Below, in pieces: positions 1 to 7,858 of a stretch of 11,222 nucleotides of DNA. The stretch's first letter is position 1. Every line of letters begins with the position of its first letter. Both the position numbers and the translations under genes were made by a program. The notes beneath the pieces are model-generated. The model saw only the letters and a list, made by a program, of their open reading frames with translations. It ran no database searches and was not told where the DNA came from. Source of the DNA: Bacillota bacterium (GTDB taxonomy: Bacteria; Bacillota_A; Clostridia; DSM-8532); the NCBI GenBank assembly GCA_023424865.1, contig JAFADM010000539.1:1-11222 (forward strand), written 5' to 3'.

Positions 1-1771
1 CGATTAAGGCCAGGGGAATATCAAAATACCTGAGAAGGGGAGGCATGTTAAACATAAGGCCGTAGGCCTGATAGATAACGGAAGGGAAGAGGGAAAAGCC
101 TATGAAGACGCCTGCCACAGCCCCGGCGATACTGGCCGCAGCGGCATAAGTAATGTATTTCATGGCAATGGTCACCTTACTGTAGCCCAGCGCCGTTAAG
201 GCCCCTATAAAGGTTCTTTGCTCATCCACCATGCGGGTCATCGTGGTTAAGCAGACAAGGGTTGCAATGAGAAAGAAAAAGACAGGGAAGATACGGGCAA
301 TGGCATTCATTCTTTCCGCAGCCTGTTCGTATTCCACAAAACCGATATTGCTGTCCCGGTCGAGGACATACCAGGATGGCTCTTTTATGGAGGCGATTTC
401 CTCCCGCGCCTCATCCAGCTCCTTCTGTGCATCGGAGAGCTTTTCTTCAGCCTCGGCTTTTCCCTTTTCATAGTCGGCTTGTGCCGCTGCAAGCTCATCC
501 CGGCTTTCCGCCAGCTTCTTTTCAGAGGCCGCCAGTTCCTTTTGGCCCTCCTTTTCCTTCTCGGCAAGCGTTGCTTTTTCCTTGTTCAAGGTAAGGCGGG
601 ATGCCTCCAGTGTGGCCTTGCTGGCATTAAGAAGCTGCTCCTGCCGGTCAAGTAGAGTTGCCTGCTCAGGGGGAATAACACCGTAAGCTGCCAAAAGGGA
701 CTCACGGGTGGCCTTTAGCTGCGCCACTCCGGCAAGATAAGCGGCATCACCCTCGTCCAGCTGCTTTTCACTTTGGGAAAGCTGGCTTTTTGCCGAGGCG
801 ATCTGGCTGTCAAAGCTCTTTTTAGCTTCCTGAAGCTTCTTTTCACCCTCTTCAAGCTCGGTCATGCCGGTTTGAATTTTGTCCCAGGCATCGTCCAGCT
901 CTTTGTATGCCTTGGCTTTTTCCTCCTCATATTCCTGAACCCCCTCATTGAGGGTATCATTGGCTTCCTTTAAAATTTCCTCATAGCGTATGCGGGAACG
1001 GGTTTCGCCGGTTTCCTCCAGCAGGGCCTTTACCGGCTCAACTGCAAGATCATAAGCTTCTTCATAGGTGCTTACATTCTCAGTGGCATTAAGCCTGAGA
1101 TAAAGGTCGGTATAAACGCTTATATCAAAATCTTTAGCCGGAATCATCATATAACCGGTTATTTTTCCGCTGCCGATGGTGGTGGCGCCTCTTTCAAAGG
1201 AGATATAAGCGGGGGACTCCACTATGCCCACAACAGTAAAAGAGGACGCCTTAAGGGTATCTGAAACAGGCTTTTCAGTGCCCGATTCCAAGGTTATGGT
1301 ATCACCTATCTTGACGCTGGAAAAGCGGATGGGGCTTTGTTCTATGACACACTCACCGGAAGCCTGGGGCAGACGTCCGGATATGACCCGGGGCAGATTC
1401 AAAACGTCCGCATTGCCAGCCTGCTCCGCAAGTTTGTCCGTGTCCAGGCTTAAAACCTTTACTGCGTATTCCTGGCTGTTTAGGGTAATTAAAAAATCGG
1501 AGGAATAACCCGGAGCTATCCCCGAATAATCTGCGATACTGCGCACCGCAGCCAGATCCTCGTCATTGAAGCCCACGGTGGAAAGAAGATGGAAATCCAT
1601 GAAACGGTTATCCTTAAAATAAGTGTCCGCCGTAAGCTGCATATCGGGGCAGGTTACCTTTACCCCTGCAAAAAAAGCGACACCCAGAGCGACAATGGCA
1701 AAAATGGACAGGAAACGCCCCTTGCTTTTAAGAATTTCCCGGGTAAGATCCTTTATATAGGCATTTCTCAT
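1..1771 (-). CDS. ABC exporter permease, MacB/FtsX-like, with long extracytoplasmic coiled coil (partial)
   Basis: Membrane subunit of an ABC exporter, partnered with the ATPase encoded just upstream. The frame is open from ATG at 1771 to the left window edge (590 codons, C-terminus missing). Seen: a basic start (MRNAYIKDLTREILKSKG), one membrane helix at about residues 18-37, then an extracytoplasmic region rich in beta-type sequence (about 40-255). Next is a charged heptad-like coiled coil rich in Glu, Lys, Ala and Leu (about 258-455), broken near residue 366 by a proline pair. At least two further helices follow (about 488-508 and 530-555), the first ending in TMTRMVDEQRTFIGALTALG, which resembles the conserved FtsX-domain segment after the second helix. 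Large Bacillota permeases of this type usually have two FtsX domains and about 1,000 residues, so roughly half is probably missing. The substrate cannot be read from sequence; peptides, lipids or antibiotics are handled by relatives. The start is 2 nt after the ATPase stop codon. Confidence 0.88.
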   Translation of the reverse strand, partial: MRNAYIKDLTREILKSKGRFLSIFAIVALGVAFFAGVKVTCPDMQLTADTYFKDNRFMDFHLLSTVGFNDEDLAAVRSIADYSGIAPGYSSDFLITLNSQEYAVKVLSLDTDKLAEQAGNADVLNLPRVISGRLPQASGECVIEQSPIRFSSVKIGDTITLESGTEKPVSDTLKASSFTVVGIVESPAYISFERGATTIGSGKITGYMMIPAKDFDISVYTDLYLRLNATENVSTYEEAYDLAVEPVKALLEETGETRSRIRYEEILKEANDTLNEGVQEYEEEKAKAYKELDDAWDKIQTGMTELEEGEKKLQEAKKSFDSQIASAKSQLSQSEKQLDEGDAAYLAGVAQLKATRESLLAAYGVIPPEQATLLDRQEQLLNASKATLEASRLTLNKEKATLAEKEKEGQKELAASEKKLAESRDELAAAQADYEKGKAEAEEKLSDAQKELDEAREEIASIKEPSWYVLDRDSNIGFVEYEQAAERMNAIARIFPVFFFLIATLVCLTTMTRMVDEQRTFIGALTALGYSKVTIAMKYITYAAAASIAGAVAGVFIGFSLFPSVIYQAYGLMFNMPPLLRYFDIPLALI

Positions 1772-1773
1772 GA

Positions 1774-2478
1774 TTACCACTCAATCCTTTCAACTGGTAC
1801 CGGATCAGGGTTAAGCGTAATACCGTCAACGCGGCCGTTTTTTATACGGATGATTTTATCACCCATGGGCGTAATAGCCAGGTTATGAGTGATTACAACC
1901 ACCGTCATGCCCATTTCCCGGCAGGTGTCCTGAAGGAGCTTTAAAATGGCCTTGCCTGTGTTGTAATCAAGTGCGCCTGTGGGTTCGTCGCATAACAGAA
2001 GCTTGGGGTTTTTCGCCAGTGCCCGGGCAATGGCTACGCGCTGCTGTTCGCCTCCGGAAAGCTGGGCAGGGAAATTGCCCGTTCTATCCGTTAGCCCCAC
2101 CTTGTCCAGAATGGTTACAGGATCAAAAGGATCCTTGCAGATTTGCGTTGCCAGCTCCACATTTTCAAGAGCTGTCAGGTTTTGAACAAGATTATAAAAC
2201 TGAAAGACAAAGCCGATATCAAAGCGCCGATAGGTGGTAAGCTGGCGGGCAGTGTAGCTGCTTATGTCGCTGCCGTCCACATAAAACTGGCCTGAGGTGC
2301 GGGTATCCATGCCTCCCATTATATTTAAAACAGTGCTTTTTCCTGCGCCGCTGGGGCCGGCTATTATAACAAATTCCCCTTTTTCGATAGTGAAGCTTAC
2401 GCCCTCCACCGCATGAATTTCTACCTGGCCCATTTTATAGGTTTTCTTAATATCCTTAAATTCAATAAAACTTGACAT
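1774..2478 (-). CDS. ABC exporter ATP-binding protein, MacB/LolD type
   Basis: Cytoplasmic ATPase that powers the adjacent FtsX-like permease. All motifs are intact in the 234-aa product: Walker [10 protein letters not shown] (41-49), Q-loop glutamine at 93 in FVFQFYNL, signature LSGGEQQR (140-147), Walker B LLLCDEP with catalytic Glu165, a D-loop (GALD), and H-loop His198 in VVITHN. The length and the [24 protein letters not shown] wording are those of the MacB/LolD/YknY group rather than of sugar importers, which are longer at the C-terminus. The frame stays open upstream to an ATG at 2538. I chose the ATG at 2478 because GGAAGGAAG sits 7 nt before it (plus-strand 2494-2486) and because family homology starts at [13 protein letters not shown]; the extra 20 residues would not resemble the family. 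It is the first gene of a two-gene minus-strand operon. This is not the missing ATPase of the importer at the right end. Confidence 0.95.
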   Translation of the reverse strand: MSSFIEFKDIKKTYKMGQVEIHAVEGVSFTIEKGEFVIIAGPSGAGKSTVLNIMGGMDTRTSGQFYVDGSDISSYTARQLTTYRRFDIGFVFQFYNLVQNLTALENVELATQICKDPFDPVTILDKVGLTDRTGNFPAQLSGGEQQRVAIARALAKNPKLLLCDEPTGALDYNTGKAILKLLQDTCREMGMTVVVITHNLAITPMGDKIIRIKNGRVDGITLNPDPVPVERIEW

Positions 2479-2885
2479 GCTACATCTTCCTTCCGCGACC
2501 GTTGGTGCCTCAAAGCAATTAGTGACTGTACCATCCATTAGTATATCTTTTTAGATTCCCTCTCATGTTAAGCATTAATCCGTTTTTTATAAATGCCCGT
2601 GATTGACTCTAAGAAATTTTTTCAGTTGGCAATTAAAGATATTAATAAGTACACCCTAAGCAGGCTTAAGTCTGAATCAATCAGGAAGGCAGAGCAGCCT
2701 GTTTATTATACTCAGATGCTTTTCTTTAGGCTATAATGTCAGACTTCATTCAATTATTTGTGCATTATTTACAAAAAGGTGAAGGAAACACCTTCGGATT
2801 TCTCACTTGTCTGGAAATTTTAACCGACTTTTAGCGTTTACCATAAACATACTATGGTAATCTATGCTTAAGGAAGGTATATGAT
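2479..2885. other. Divergent intergenic region between ABC exporter and chemoreceptor
   Basis: About 400 nt with no convincing gene. It must hold promoters for both the minus-strand exporter pair and the plus-strand chemoreceptor. Seen: a perfect TATAAT hexamer on the plus strand at 2732-2737 with no good -35 box at the usual distance, an ATTATA at 2705-2710 that reads TATAAT on the minus strand but also lacks a clear -35 box, a 5-bp stem GAAGG/CCTTC around 2781-2795 without a proper T-tract, and an 8-bp inverted repeat close to the chemoreceptor start (listed separately). No riboswitch or RNA gene was recognised. Confidence 0.6.
2838..2860 (+). promoter_or_regulatory. 8-bp perfect inverted repeat just upstream of the chemoreceptor gene
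   Basis: TTACCATA at 2838-2845 and TATGGTAA at 2853-2860 are exact reverse complements separated by 7 nt. The element lies 25 nt before the start codon and overlaps the place where promoter boxes would be expected (TACTAT at 2850-2855 or TAATCT at 2858-2863 as possible -10 elements). That makes it a candidate operator. The regulator is unknown, and the promoter assignment is weak because no good -35 box is visible. Confidence 0.4.
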
Positions 2886-4397
2886 ATGAATAAAGATGCG
2901 CTTTTAAATTATAATGTCAGCCGTGTCAGTCGTTTTAATGTCATTTTAATATGGGTACTTTCCACACTGTTGGCTGTGCAGGCTTTTTTAGGCAATGGCG
3001 TTGAGCATGGCCTGCGAGTACTTATGTGCACTTATGGTGCGTCCGTCTTTTCTACTTTAATACTGCTTATAAGCTCCAAGGTTAAAAAGCTTGCCTATAT
3101 CTCAGCCATATTAATTCCCTTTTCCACCGTTGTAGCTTCAAGCTATTTAAACCACCTGGTGCAGGGCCAATATTCCGCCCGGGTCTTTCTTGTTTATTTA
3201 AGCACCCTGGGGATGGTGGCCATGTACTTCAGCAAGGGGATTCTCTTAACTTACGGCGGACTTTTGAATGGTTTTGTCATCCTCCTTTATTTTTTCAATC
3301 CTGTTGGCGTTTTGGGGAGCGCGGATTCCGGCGACGAGCTGCGAACACGAATGGTCTGCATTAACTTAAGCGTTATTATTTTCTATTTCCTTACCAAATG
3401 GGGCAAGGAATATATCCTGTCGGCCTATGCCAAGGAACAGGAGTCCAGTGAGCTTCTAGAGAAGCTTTCGACAACCATGAACGCCATCGATAATAACACC
3501 TCCGTACTCAAGGACAGTATCACCAACTCCTACCGGTACGTGCAAACCATTGAGGAGGCAAGCTCCCAGATAACCACAGCCGTTGAGCGTATTGCAGAAG
3601 GCGTGGGCGAGGAGGCGGTGAGTACGGGCCATATTGCATCCATGACGGAGGATGCCGCAAGAGCGGTTGGCGAAACGGAAAAGCTGGCCGGAGAAGTGGG
3701 CGTTTATTCAAAAGATATGAAAACCGCTGTGGCCCGGAATGCAAACGGCATTCGCCAAATGGATGAACAGATGGGCCGTATCGGTTCAGCAGTGGGAGCT
3801 TCCCTTACCAATGTCATTGAGCTTCAGGAGAGCATGGGCAAAATTAATGACGCCCTTACGAATATTACTACCATTGCCGAGCAGACCAATCTTCTTTCCT
3901 TAAACGCCGCCATAGAAGCGGCCAGAGCAGGAGAGGCGGGCCGTGGCTTTGCGGTTGTTGCCGACGAAGTAAGAAAGCTTGCCGAAATGAGTGAAAAGAC
4001 GGTAAAGGAAGTCTTCAGCATCATAAACCGTATTCAGTCCGCTGCCCAAATTACCTTTGAGGAGGTATCCAACGGAAAGGGTGCCGTAGAGACGGGCAGC
4101 CAGGTTATTTCAGAGGTGAGGGAGAGCTTCAGGATTCTTGAAAAATCCTCTGAGGCCATTAATTCCAGAATTGAAATGGAAAATGGCATGATTCTGGAAA
4201 TAAAGGACGCCTTTTCAAGGATAAAAGACCAATTGGGCAATATATCAACCATTTCGGGAGAGCATGCGGCTGCAACTGAGGAAATCCTGGCTGTTATTGA
4301 AGAACAAAATCAGCGTATTGGTGAGGTAACTCAGGAAATGGCGTCTATAAACGATATGAGTACGAGTTTAAGGAACATTCTCGTACATAGAAAGTGA
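2886..4397 (+). CDS. Methyl-accepting chemotaxis protein with six-helix membrane sensor
   Basis: Chemoreceptor that signals through CheW/CheA. The 503-aa protein starts with six hydrophobic segments (about residues 17-35, 43-63, 67-88, 97-114, 118-137 and 152-169) joined by short loops, so there is no large extracellular ligand domain. A helical cytoplasmic region runs from about 190 to the end. The nearly invariant hairpin tip that binds CheW/CheA starts at E332 ([20 protein letters not shown], then [16 protein letters not shown]), flanked by long heptad arms rich in Glu, Gln and Ser as expected for methylation and bundle packing. I see no clear HAMP domain between helix 6 and the signalling arm, and no C-terminal NWETF-type tether. 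AAGGAAGG at 2870-2877 is 8 nt before ATG 2886. The in-frame-looking ATG at 2881 stops at once and is too close to this site. What it senses is unknown; membrane state, energy or a signal passed on by the neighbouring membrane protein are possible. Confidence 0.95.
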   Translation: MNKDALLNYNVSRVSRFNVILIWVLSTLLAVQAFLGNGVEHGLRVLMCTYGASVFSTLILLISSKVKKLAYISAILIPFSTVVASSYLNHLVQGQYSARVFLVYLSTLGMVAMYFSKGILLTYGGLLNGFVILLYFFNPVGVLGSADSGDELRTRMVCINLSVIIFYFLTKWGKEYILSAYAKEQESSELLEKLSTTMNAIDNNTSVLKDSITNSYRYVQTIEEASSQITTAVERIAEGVGEEAVSTGHIASMTEDAARAVGETEKLAGEVGVYSKDMKTAVARNANGIRQMDEQMGRIGSAVGASLTNVIELQESMGKINDALTNITTIAEQTNLLSLNAAIEAARAGEAGRGFAVVADEVRKLAEMSEKTVKEVFSIINRIQSAAQITFEEVSNGKGAVETGSQVISEVRESFRILEKSSEAINSRIEMENGMILEIKDAFSRIKDQLGNISTISGEHAAATEEILAVIEEQNQRIGEVTQEMASINDMSTSLRNILVHRK

Positions 4398-4406
4398 GGC
4401 GGCAAA

Positions 4407-5168
4407 ATGGATAAAAAACTGTCAAAAATCCCTCAGTGGCTGGGCTTTATCCTTCTTTTAGCCTTTATATCGGCGGGAGCCACACTAACTATTTTTTCAC
4501 CCTTATACGCCAACGGTATTATTAATGTTCTTATTCCCATACTTATTTTAATTTTCTTCAAATCCGAGTTCTTTGAGAAATTAAAGCTGTCCACTCTGGC
4601 CATAGGGCGATTCCTGGTTGTAATGACGGTACTGGGCTTTTTATCCGGCGACTGGCTTGTAACCATTATTATCTGGCTTTTAAGGCTCAATATCCTGGAA
4701 GCGACTTTAACGGACTATAAAAATAAGAGCTACTTTAATGTTGTTTCAGGCATTGTCCTTATAGGCACCTCCTTTGCATTAACCGGCGGGTGGAACGGCA
4801 CTTACTATCTTACCACCAATGAGGCGATGCTCTTCTGGGCTTTGGCCTACACCTTGTGGAACTGGACCTTTGTCATTTATGAATTCAAGCATCAAATCGG
4901 CTTTTATCATATTGCCGTGCTTCTTGCACCGCTTCTGTTTGTCACTTTTGCCGCCCAGCCCGGATTCTGGCTTATAGCAAGAGCCAATACCCTCACCTTT
5001 GCGGGAATCTTTCAAATTACCGGGAAAAAGCAGATAGAGGGGTATTTGACCAATAAAACCCTTGAAAAAGCCATTGAAAAAATAAAAGACAAAAGAGTAC
5101 AGCTTCTTATAATGCTAATTACGGTAATTCTTGCCTTTCTGCCATTGGTTCTGCCCCTGCTTAAGTAA
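4407..5168 (+). CDS. Hypothetical polytopic membrane protein, coupled to the chemoreceptor
   Basis: I do not recognise the family. The 253-aa protein is almost entirely hydrophobic, with about eight probable membrane segments (roughly 11-31, 36-51, 63-78, 81-99, 108-126, 139-158, 166-183 and 231-252; 186-204 may be a ninth). It has several tryptophans within helices 4 and 6 and a basic amphipathic stretch at about 206-230 before the last helix. No signal peptide with a cleavage site, no catalytic motif and no transporter signature were found. Its ribosome binding site GAGG at 4396-4399 overlaps the TGA stop of the chemoreceptor (4395-4397), and the gap between the genes is only 9 nt, so translation is probably coupled and the products may work together. 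I see no terminator after the gene, so read-through toward the regulator at 5316 is possible. It could be a small transporter, a sensor partner or an accessory of the receptor. Confidence 0.85.
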   Translation: MDKKLSKIPQWLGFILLLAFISAGATLTIFSPLYANGIINVLIPILILIFFKSEFFEKLKLSTLAIGRFLVVMTVLGFLSGDWLVTIIIWLLRLNILEATLTDYKNKSYFNVVSGIVLIGTSFALTGGWNGTYYLTTNEAMLFWALAYTLWNWTFVIYEFKHQIGFYHIAVLLAPLLFVTFAAQPGFWLIARANTLTFAGIFQITGKKQIEGYLTNKTLEKAIEKIKDKRVQLLIMLITVILAFLPLVLPLLK

Positions 5169-5240
5169 GGGCATTCCTGAGGCTTAGTAGGCCAAGATGT
5201 TCCTTTGTCCAGCCAATTTTAACCGAAAAAAAGAAAATGA

Positions 5241-5254
5241 GGGAGCGCGCTCCC
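5241..5254. promoter_or_regulatory. 14-bp perfect palindrome, candidate operator of the AraC-type regulator gene
   Basis: GGGAGCGCGCTCCC is its own reverse complement and GC-rich within an A-rich surrounding. It lies 75 nt before the start codon of the regulator. A good -10 element, TATACT, is at 5273-5278; a -35 box at normal spacing would fall on 5250-5255, inside the palindrome, and the sequence there does not match TTGACA. This arrangement fits a binding site for a dimeric regulator that replaces or blocks the -35 box. As an RNA hairpin it would have only a 5-bp stem with a CGCG loop and no following T-tract on the plus strand, so it is not a plus-strand terminator. Confidence 0.5.
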
Positions 5255-5272
5255 AAACCCCTGAAAATAAGG

Positions 5273-5278
5273 TATACT
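5273..5278 (+). promoter_or_regulatory. Candidate -10 element of the AraC-type regulator gene
   Basis: TATACT matches the sigma-A -10 consensus in five of six positions and would start transcription near 5285, about 30 nt before the ATG at 5316. A recognisable -35 box is absent, which suggests dependence on an activator or on the palindrome described above. Confidence 0.4.
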
Positions 5279-5315
5279 TAAATCACTGTTGCCGTATATT
5301 CGGGGGGAAGCGTTT

Positions 5316-7646
5316 ATGTTCAAGAGGCTTTTAGGAAACAAAAGCACATTTTTACGTTTCTTTATATCCTACATACTCATTCTTATCCTGCCCACCTTTG
5401 TGGGCTTTTTAATATCCACCTTTTCCATCCGTAATATTAAGGGACAGGTGGAGGAGTATAATATGGTCATGATCCAGCAGGCCCAAAGACTTGTGGACGA
5501 GCGGCTGGACAAAGTGGAGAAGCTGGCTCTTGATATTTCCTTCAACAAACAGATTCTGGATTTCCTCCTTGTTTCAAAGTCCGTTGACACTCTTGACTAC
5601 ACGGAATTGCAAAACACCTCCGACATAATCAATTATCTGGGCAAATCCAAAATGATCAACCGTTACATGAAAGAAATCTATATCTACTTTATGAAAAGCG
5701 ACATCCTGCTCAATTCCAGCAAAAAATACACCCCGGAGCAATATTATCAAATATCCGTAGAAAACAAGGTCGGGGATTTTGAAAGCTACAGGGAGCGGAT
5801 AAACAAAAGGTATTACAATGTCTTCAATTCCTTTGAGCTTAATGGAGCTACGGGCGGGAGCGGAAACCAGCTTATCCTCTACATGCATTCCATTCCCCTC
5901 TATTCCTGGAACAGCATGGGAACCATTGTCATGCAGCTGGATCCGAAAATCTTTCTTGAAATCCTGGAGGATATAAACTTAACGGATTCCGGAGGCGCCT
6001 ATATAATGGATTCCGGAGGCAAAATCATACTGGATGCAGGGAACGAGGCCATGGCACCCGACTGGAGCGATGAAGCCTTTACCGATGACAAGGGCTTTGC
6101 CTACAGCTATGCCCAGGGAAAAGAAATTATTACCTTTTACGCCCGCTCGGAGGTGAAGGACTGGATTTACTTTCTCACCGTACCTACCCGGGACATGCTG
6201 CAAAATGTGAACAAAATGCAGCAGTTCATGTTCATGCTTTTGGGGCTGGAGCTTATTCTTGGTTTGGTGACATGTATTTTTCTTGCCCGCAAGAATTTAG
6301 CGCCTATCATACGCCTTGTAAAAAACATTCAGGAAAATGTCAGAGGCGGGGATGCCCAGCTTAATTCAAAAAATGAAATGGATTTTATCGAAAAGTCCAT
6401 GCTCTCCATAATCAATGAAAGCAAGGAAGCCCGGACCGCCATTGAAAAGCAGGCTCCCGCTATAAGGAATAATCTCTTTCTAAAGCTTTTCAAGGGGAAT
6501 TACGATACCACCGACGATCTGGCGCCCTTATTTAAGAGTGTGGGAATCGACTTTGCACACCCATGGTTTGCCGTACTGGTCATACAAATTGCCGACTGCT
6601 ATAATGAAGCTCTTAAGGCGGACTGGCAGCTGGTTAAATTTGCTGTAACCAACGTCATACAGGAGCTGGGCGGGGAATTCGGCGAGGTTTATCCTGTGGA
6701 TGAGGAATGGGAGCAAATAACCGTTTTGCTTAATTTGACCGACAGCAACGAGGCTATTTACAACGGTATTCTCAACATGTCCCGAAGAACCAGTCAGGTA
6801 CTTCTGGAACGCTTGAACATTAAAATGATTATCGGTATTGGAAGCATCTATTCGGGCATGAATCAGGTTGAGAAATCCTACAGCGAGGCAAAGGTAGCTC
6901 TTGAATACAGGCTGGTTAGAGATGATGAGCTGGTATTGGAGTACAGAGCCCTTCCCAGCTCCACCCAAAAAATAATCTATCCCATAGAAAAAGAAATGCA
7001 GCTTTTAAATGCGATTAAATCAGGAGATCTGGAGAAGTCCAGACAGCTTCTGAATCAGATATTCAGGCTCAATTTTGAGGAGCAGGCCATTTCACTGGAA
7101 TTGGCCCGCTGCCTTTTCTTTGACATGATGAGCACCGTGGTAAAGGTGCTTTCAAGCCTTTCCGAGGATCCCGCAGGTCTTCTGGGGGAACGGGGCGCAT
7201 CCTATGAGCAGTTTTTGAAATCCACCAGCGTTATGGACATGCGGCAGAACATGGAACGGATTTTAGAGGAGGTTTGCAGCCATATCAGCAGGGAGAGGAA
7301 AACAGGCAGCAACGTGCTTCTGGAGAGACTTCGGGAGTATCTGGAGGCCAATTACACCGATCCGGACATTTCTCTTAATAAGGTTGCCGATGCCTTTGAT
7401 ATGAATTCTTCCTATTTATCCTTCCTCTTTAAAGAGCATACCAATGAGAATTTTTTGGAATACATAAGGCGCAGGCGCATTGAAAAAGCGGAAGAACTGC
7501 TTGCGGGTACAAGTCTGTCCCTCAATGAAATATCGGAAAGCCTGGGTTATATTAATACCGGTGTGTTTATCCGGAATTTTAAAAAGGTCAGACAAACAAC
7601 ACCCGGTCAATTCAGAGCCGCCGCCAGAGAAAAAACGGTTGGCTAA
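5316..7646 (+). CDS. Membrane-bound AraC-family regulator with extracellular Cache-like sensor (YtdP/YesN type)
   Basis: One-component regulator that senses a ligand outside the cell and binds DNA inside it, typically switching on the importer next door. In the 776-aa product, helix 1 is at about residues 8-30 (FISYILILILPTFVGFLI). An extracellular domain of about 270 residues follows, with a Cache-type segment GGAYIMDSGGKIILDAG, and helix 2 is at about 303-325. Then come a short HAMP-like linker (LAPIIRLVKNIQ), a middle domain of about 270 residues similar in layout to other YesN/YtdP proteins, and an AraC double helix-turn-helix at about 668-770 (ISLNKVADAFDMNSSYLSFL and SLNEISESLGYINTGVFIRN, ending TPGQFRA). 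The length is close to that of B. subtilis YtdP. A TTG start at 5289 is possible, but GGGGGG at 5302-5307 sits 8 nt before ATG 5316 and homology starts there. There is no kinase domain and no receiver domain. The gene ends in its own terminator. The ligand is probably an oligosaccharide, inferred from the neighbours only. Confidence 0.93.
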   Translation: MFKRLLGNKSTFLRFFISYILILILPTFVGFLISTFSIRNIKGQVEEYNMVMIQQAQRLVDERLDKVEKLALDISFNKQILDFLLVSKSVDTLDYTELQNTSDIINYLGKSKMINRYMKEIYIYFMKSDILLNSSKKYTPEQYYQISVENKVGDFESYRERINKRYYNVFNSFELNGATGGSGNQLILYMHSIPLYSWNSMGTIVMQLDPKIFLEILEDINLTDSGGAYIMDSGGKIILDAGNEAMAPDWSDEAFTDDKGFAYSYAQGKEIITFYARSEVKDWIYFLTVPTRDMLQNVNKMQQFMFMLLGLELILGLVTCIFLARKNLAPIIRLVKNIQENVRGGDAQLNSKNEMDFIEKSMLSIINESKEARTAIEKQAPAIRNNLFLKLFKGNYDTTDDLAPLFKSVGIDFAHPWFAVLVIQIADCYNEALKADWQLVKFAVTNVIQELGGEFGEVYPVDEEWEQITVLLNLTDSNEAIYNGILNMSRRTSQVLLERLNIKMIIGIGSIYSGMNQVEKSYSEAKVALEYRLVRDDELVLEYRALPSSTQKIIYPIEKEMQLLNAIKSGDLEKSRQLLNQIFRLNFEEQAISLELARCLFFDMMSTVVKVLSSLSEDPAGLLGERGASYEQFLKSTSVMDMRQNMERILEEVCSHISRERKTGSNVLLERLREYLEANYTDPDISLNKVADAFDMNSSYLSFLFKEHTNENFLEYIRRRRIEKAEELLAGTSLSLNEISESLGYINTGVFIRNFKKVRQTTPGQFRAAAREKTVG

Positions 7647-7711
7647 AATGAGAATAAAGGCGGCAAAGCCAGTAATATCAAGCCATACAAAAAAGTGAAC
7701 ATAAAAAAAAG

Positions 7712-7746
7712 AGCATGGGCAAACCAAAGAAAAGCCCATGCTTTTT
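7712..7746 (+). terminator. Intrinsic terminator after the AraC-type regulator gene
   Basis: AGCATGGGC (7712-7720) pairs perfectly with GCCCATGCT (7734-7742) across a 13-nt A-rich loop, and a T-tract follows (7742-7746). The run of A bases just before the stem can extend pairing with the T-tract, and the element would also work on the minus strand. It lies 65 nt after the regulator stop codon and separates that transcript from the importer operon. Confidence 0.88.
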
Positions 7747-7759
7747 AAAAAAGTGAATC

Positions 7760-7788
7760 TTGTAACAAAGAGCCCGGGGCGATAAATT
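7760..7788 (+). promoter_or_regulatory. Weak candidate promoter of the importer operon
   Basis: TTGTAA (7760-7765) and TAAATT (7783-7788) are separated by 17 nt, each matching the sigma-A consensus at four of six positions. It would give a leader of roughly 160 nt. A second candidate, TTTACA at 7821-7826, is about as good, so the choice is open; weak boxes are expected if an AraC-type activator is required. Confidence 0.25.
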
Positions 7789-7858
7789 AGTAATATGCCG
7801 AGGGCATTCTTCTTTTTTCGTTTACACAAAAAATAAAACGATGACTAAATTTCGCAAT

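Noticed and set aside
1589..1888. 99-aa plus-strand frame across the permease/ATPase junction
   Set aside because: It spans the junction of two clearly coding minus-strand genes and resembles no family.
1774..2478. Exporter ATPase as the missing ATPase of the sugar importer
   Set aside because: Length and motifs fit the MacB/LolD group, and it is paired by 2-nt spacing with an FtsX-like permease; CUT1 ATPases are longer with an extra C-terminal regulatory domain.
2478..2538. 20-residue N-terminal extension of the exporter ATPase from ATG 2538
   Set aside because: The ATG at 2478 has a strong ribosome binding site at 7 nt and matches the family start; the extension does not look like ABC sequence.
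2781..2795. GAAGG/CCTTC hairpin in the divergent intergenic region as terminator
   Set aside because: Short stem without a T-tract, and no gene on the plus strand ends before it.
5224..5254. Palindrome with A-tract as a minus-strand terminator
   Set aside because: On the minus strand the palindrome is followed by a T-rich stretch, but no minus-strand gene lies upstream to be terminated, the stem is only 5 bp and the T-tract starts late.
5984..6020. 13-nt direct repeat GGATTCCGGAGGC, 24 nt apart, inside the regulator
   Set aside because: The copies are in frame and encode DSGG twice within the Cache-type segment AYIMDSGGKII, a usual protein pattern; coding constraint or a small duplication explains it.
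6528..6968. 146-aa open frame on the minus strand inside the regulator gene
   Set aside because: It is antisense to a well-supported gene, has no recognisable domain and no good ribosome binding site; the plus-strand frame continues through it with clear family features.
7416..7829. 137-aa minus-strand frame over the regulator end and terminator
   Set aside because: It runs across the helix-turn-helix coding region and the intrinsic terminator. Composition is unlike a protein gene and no homology is apparent.
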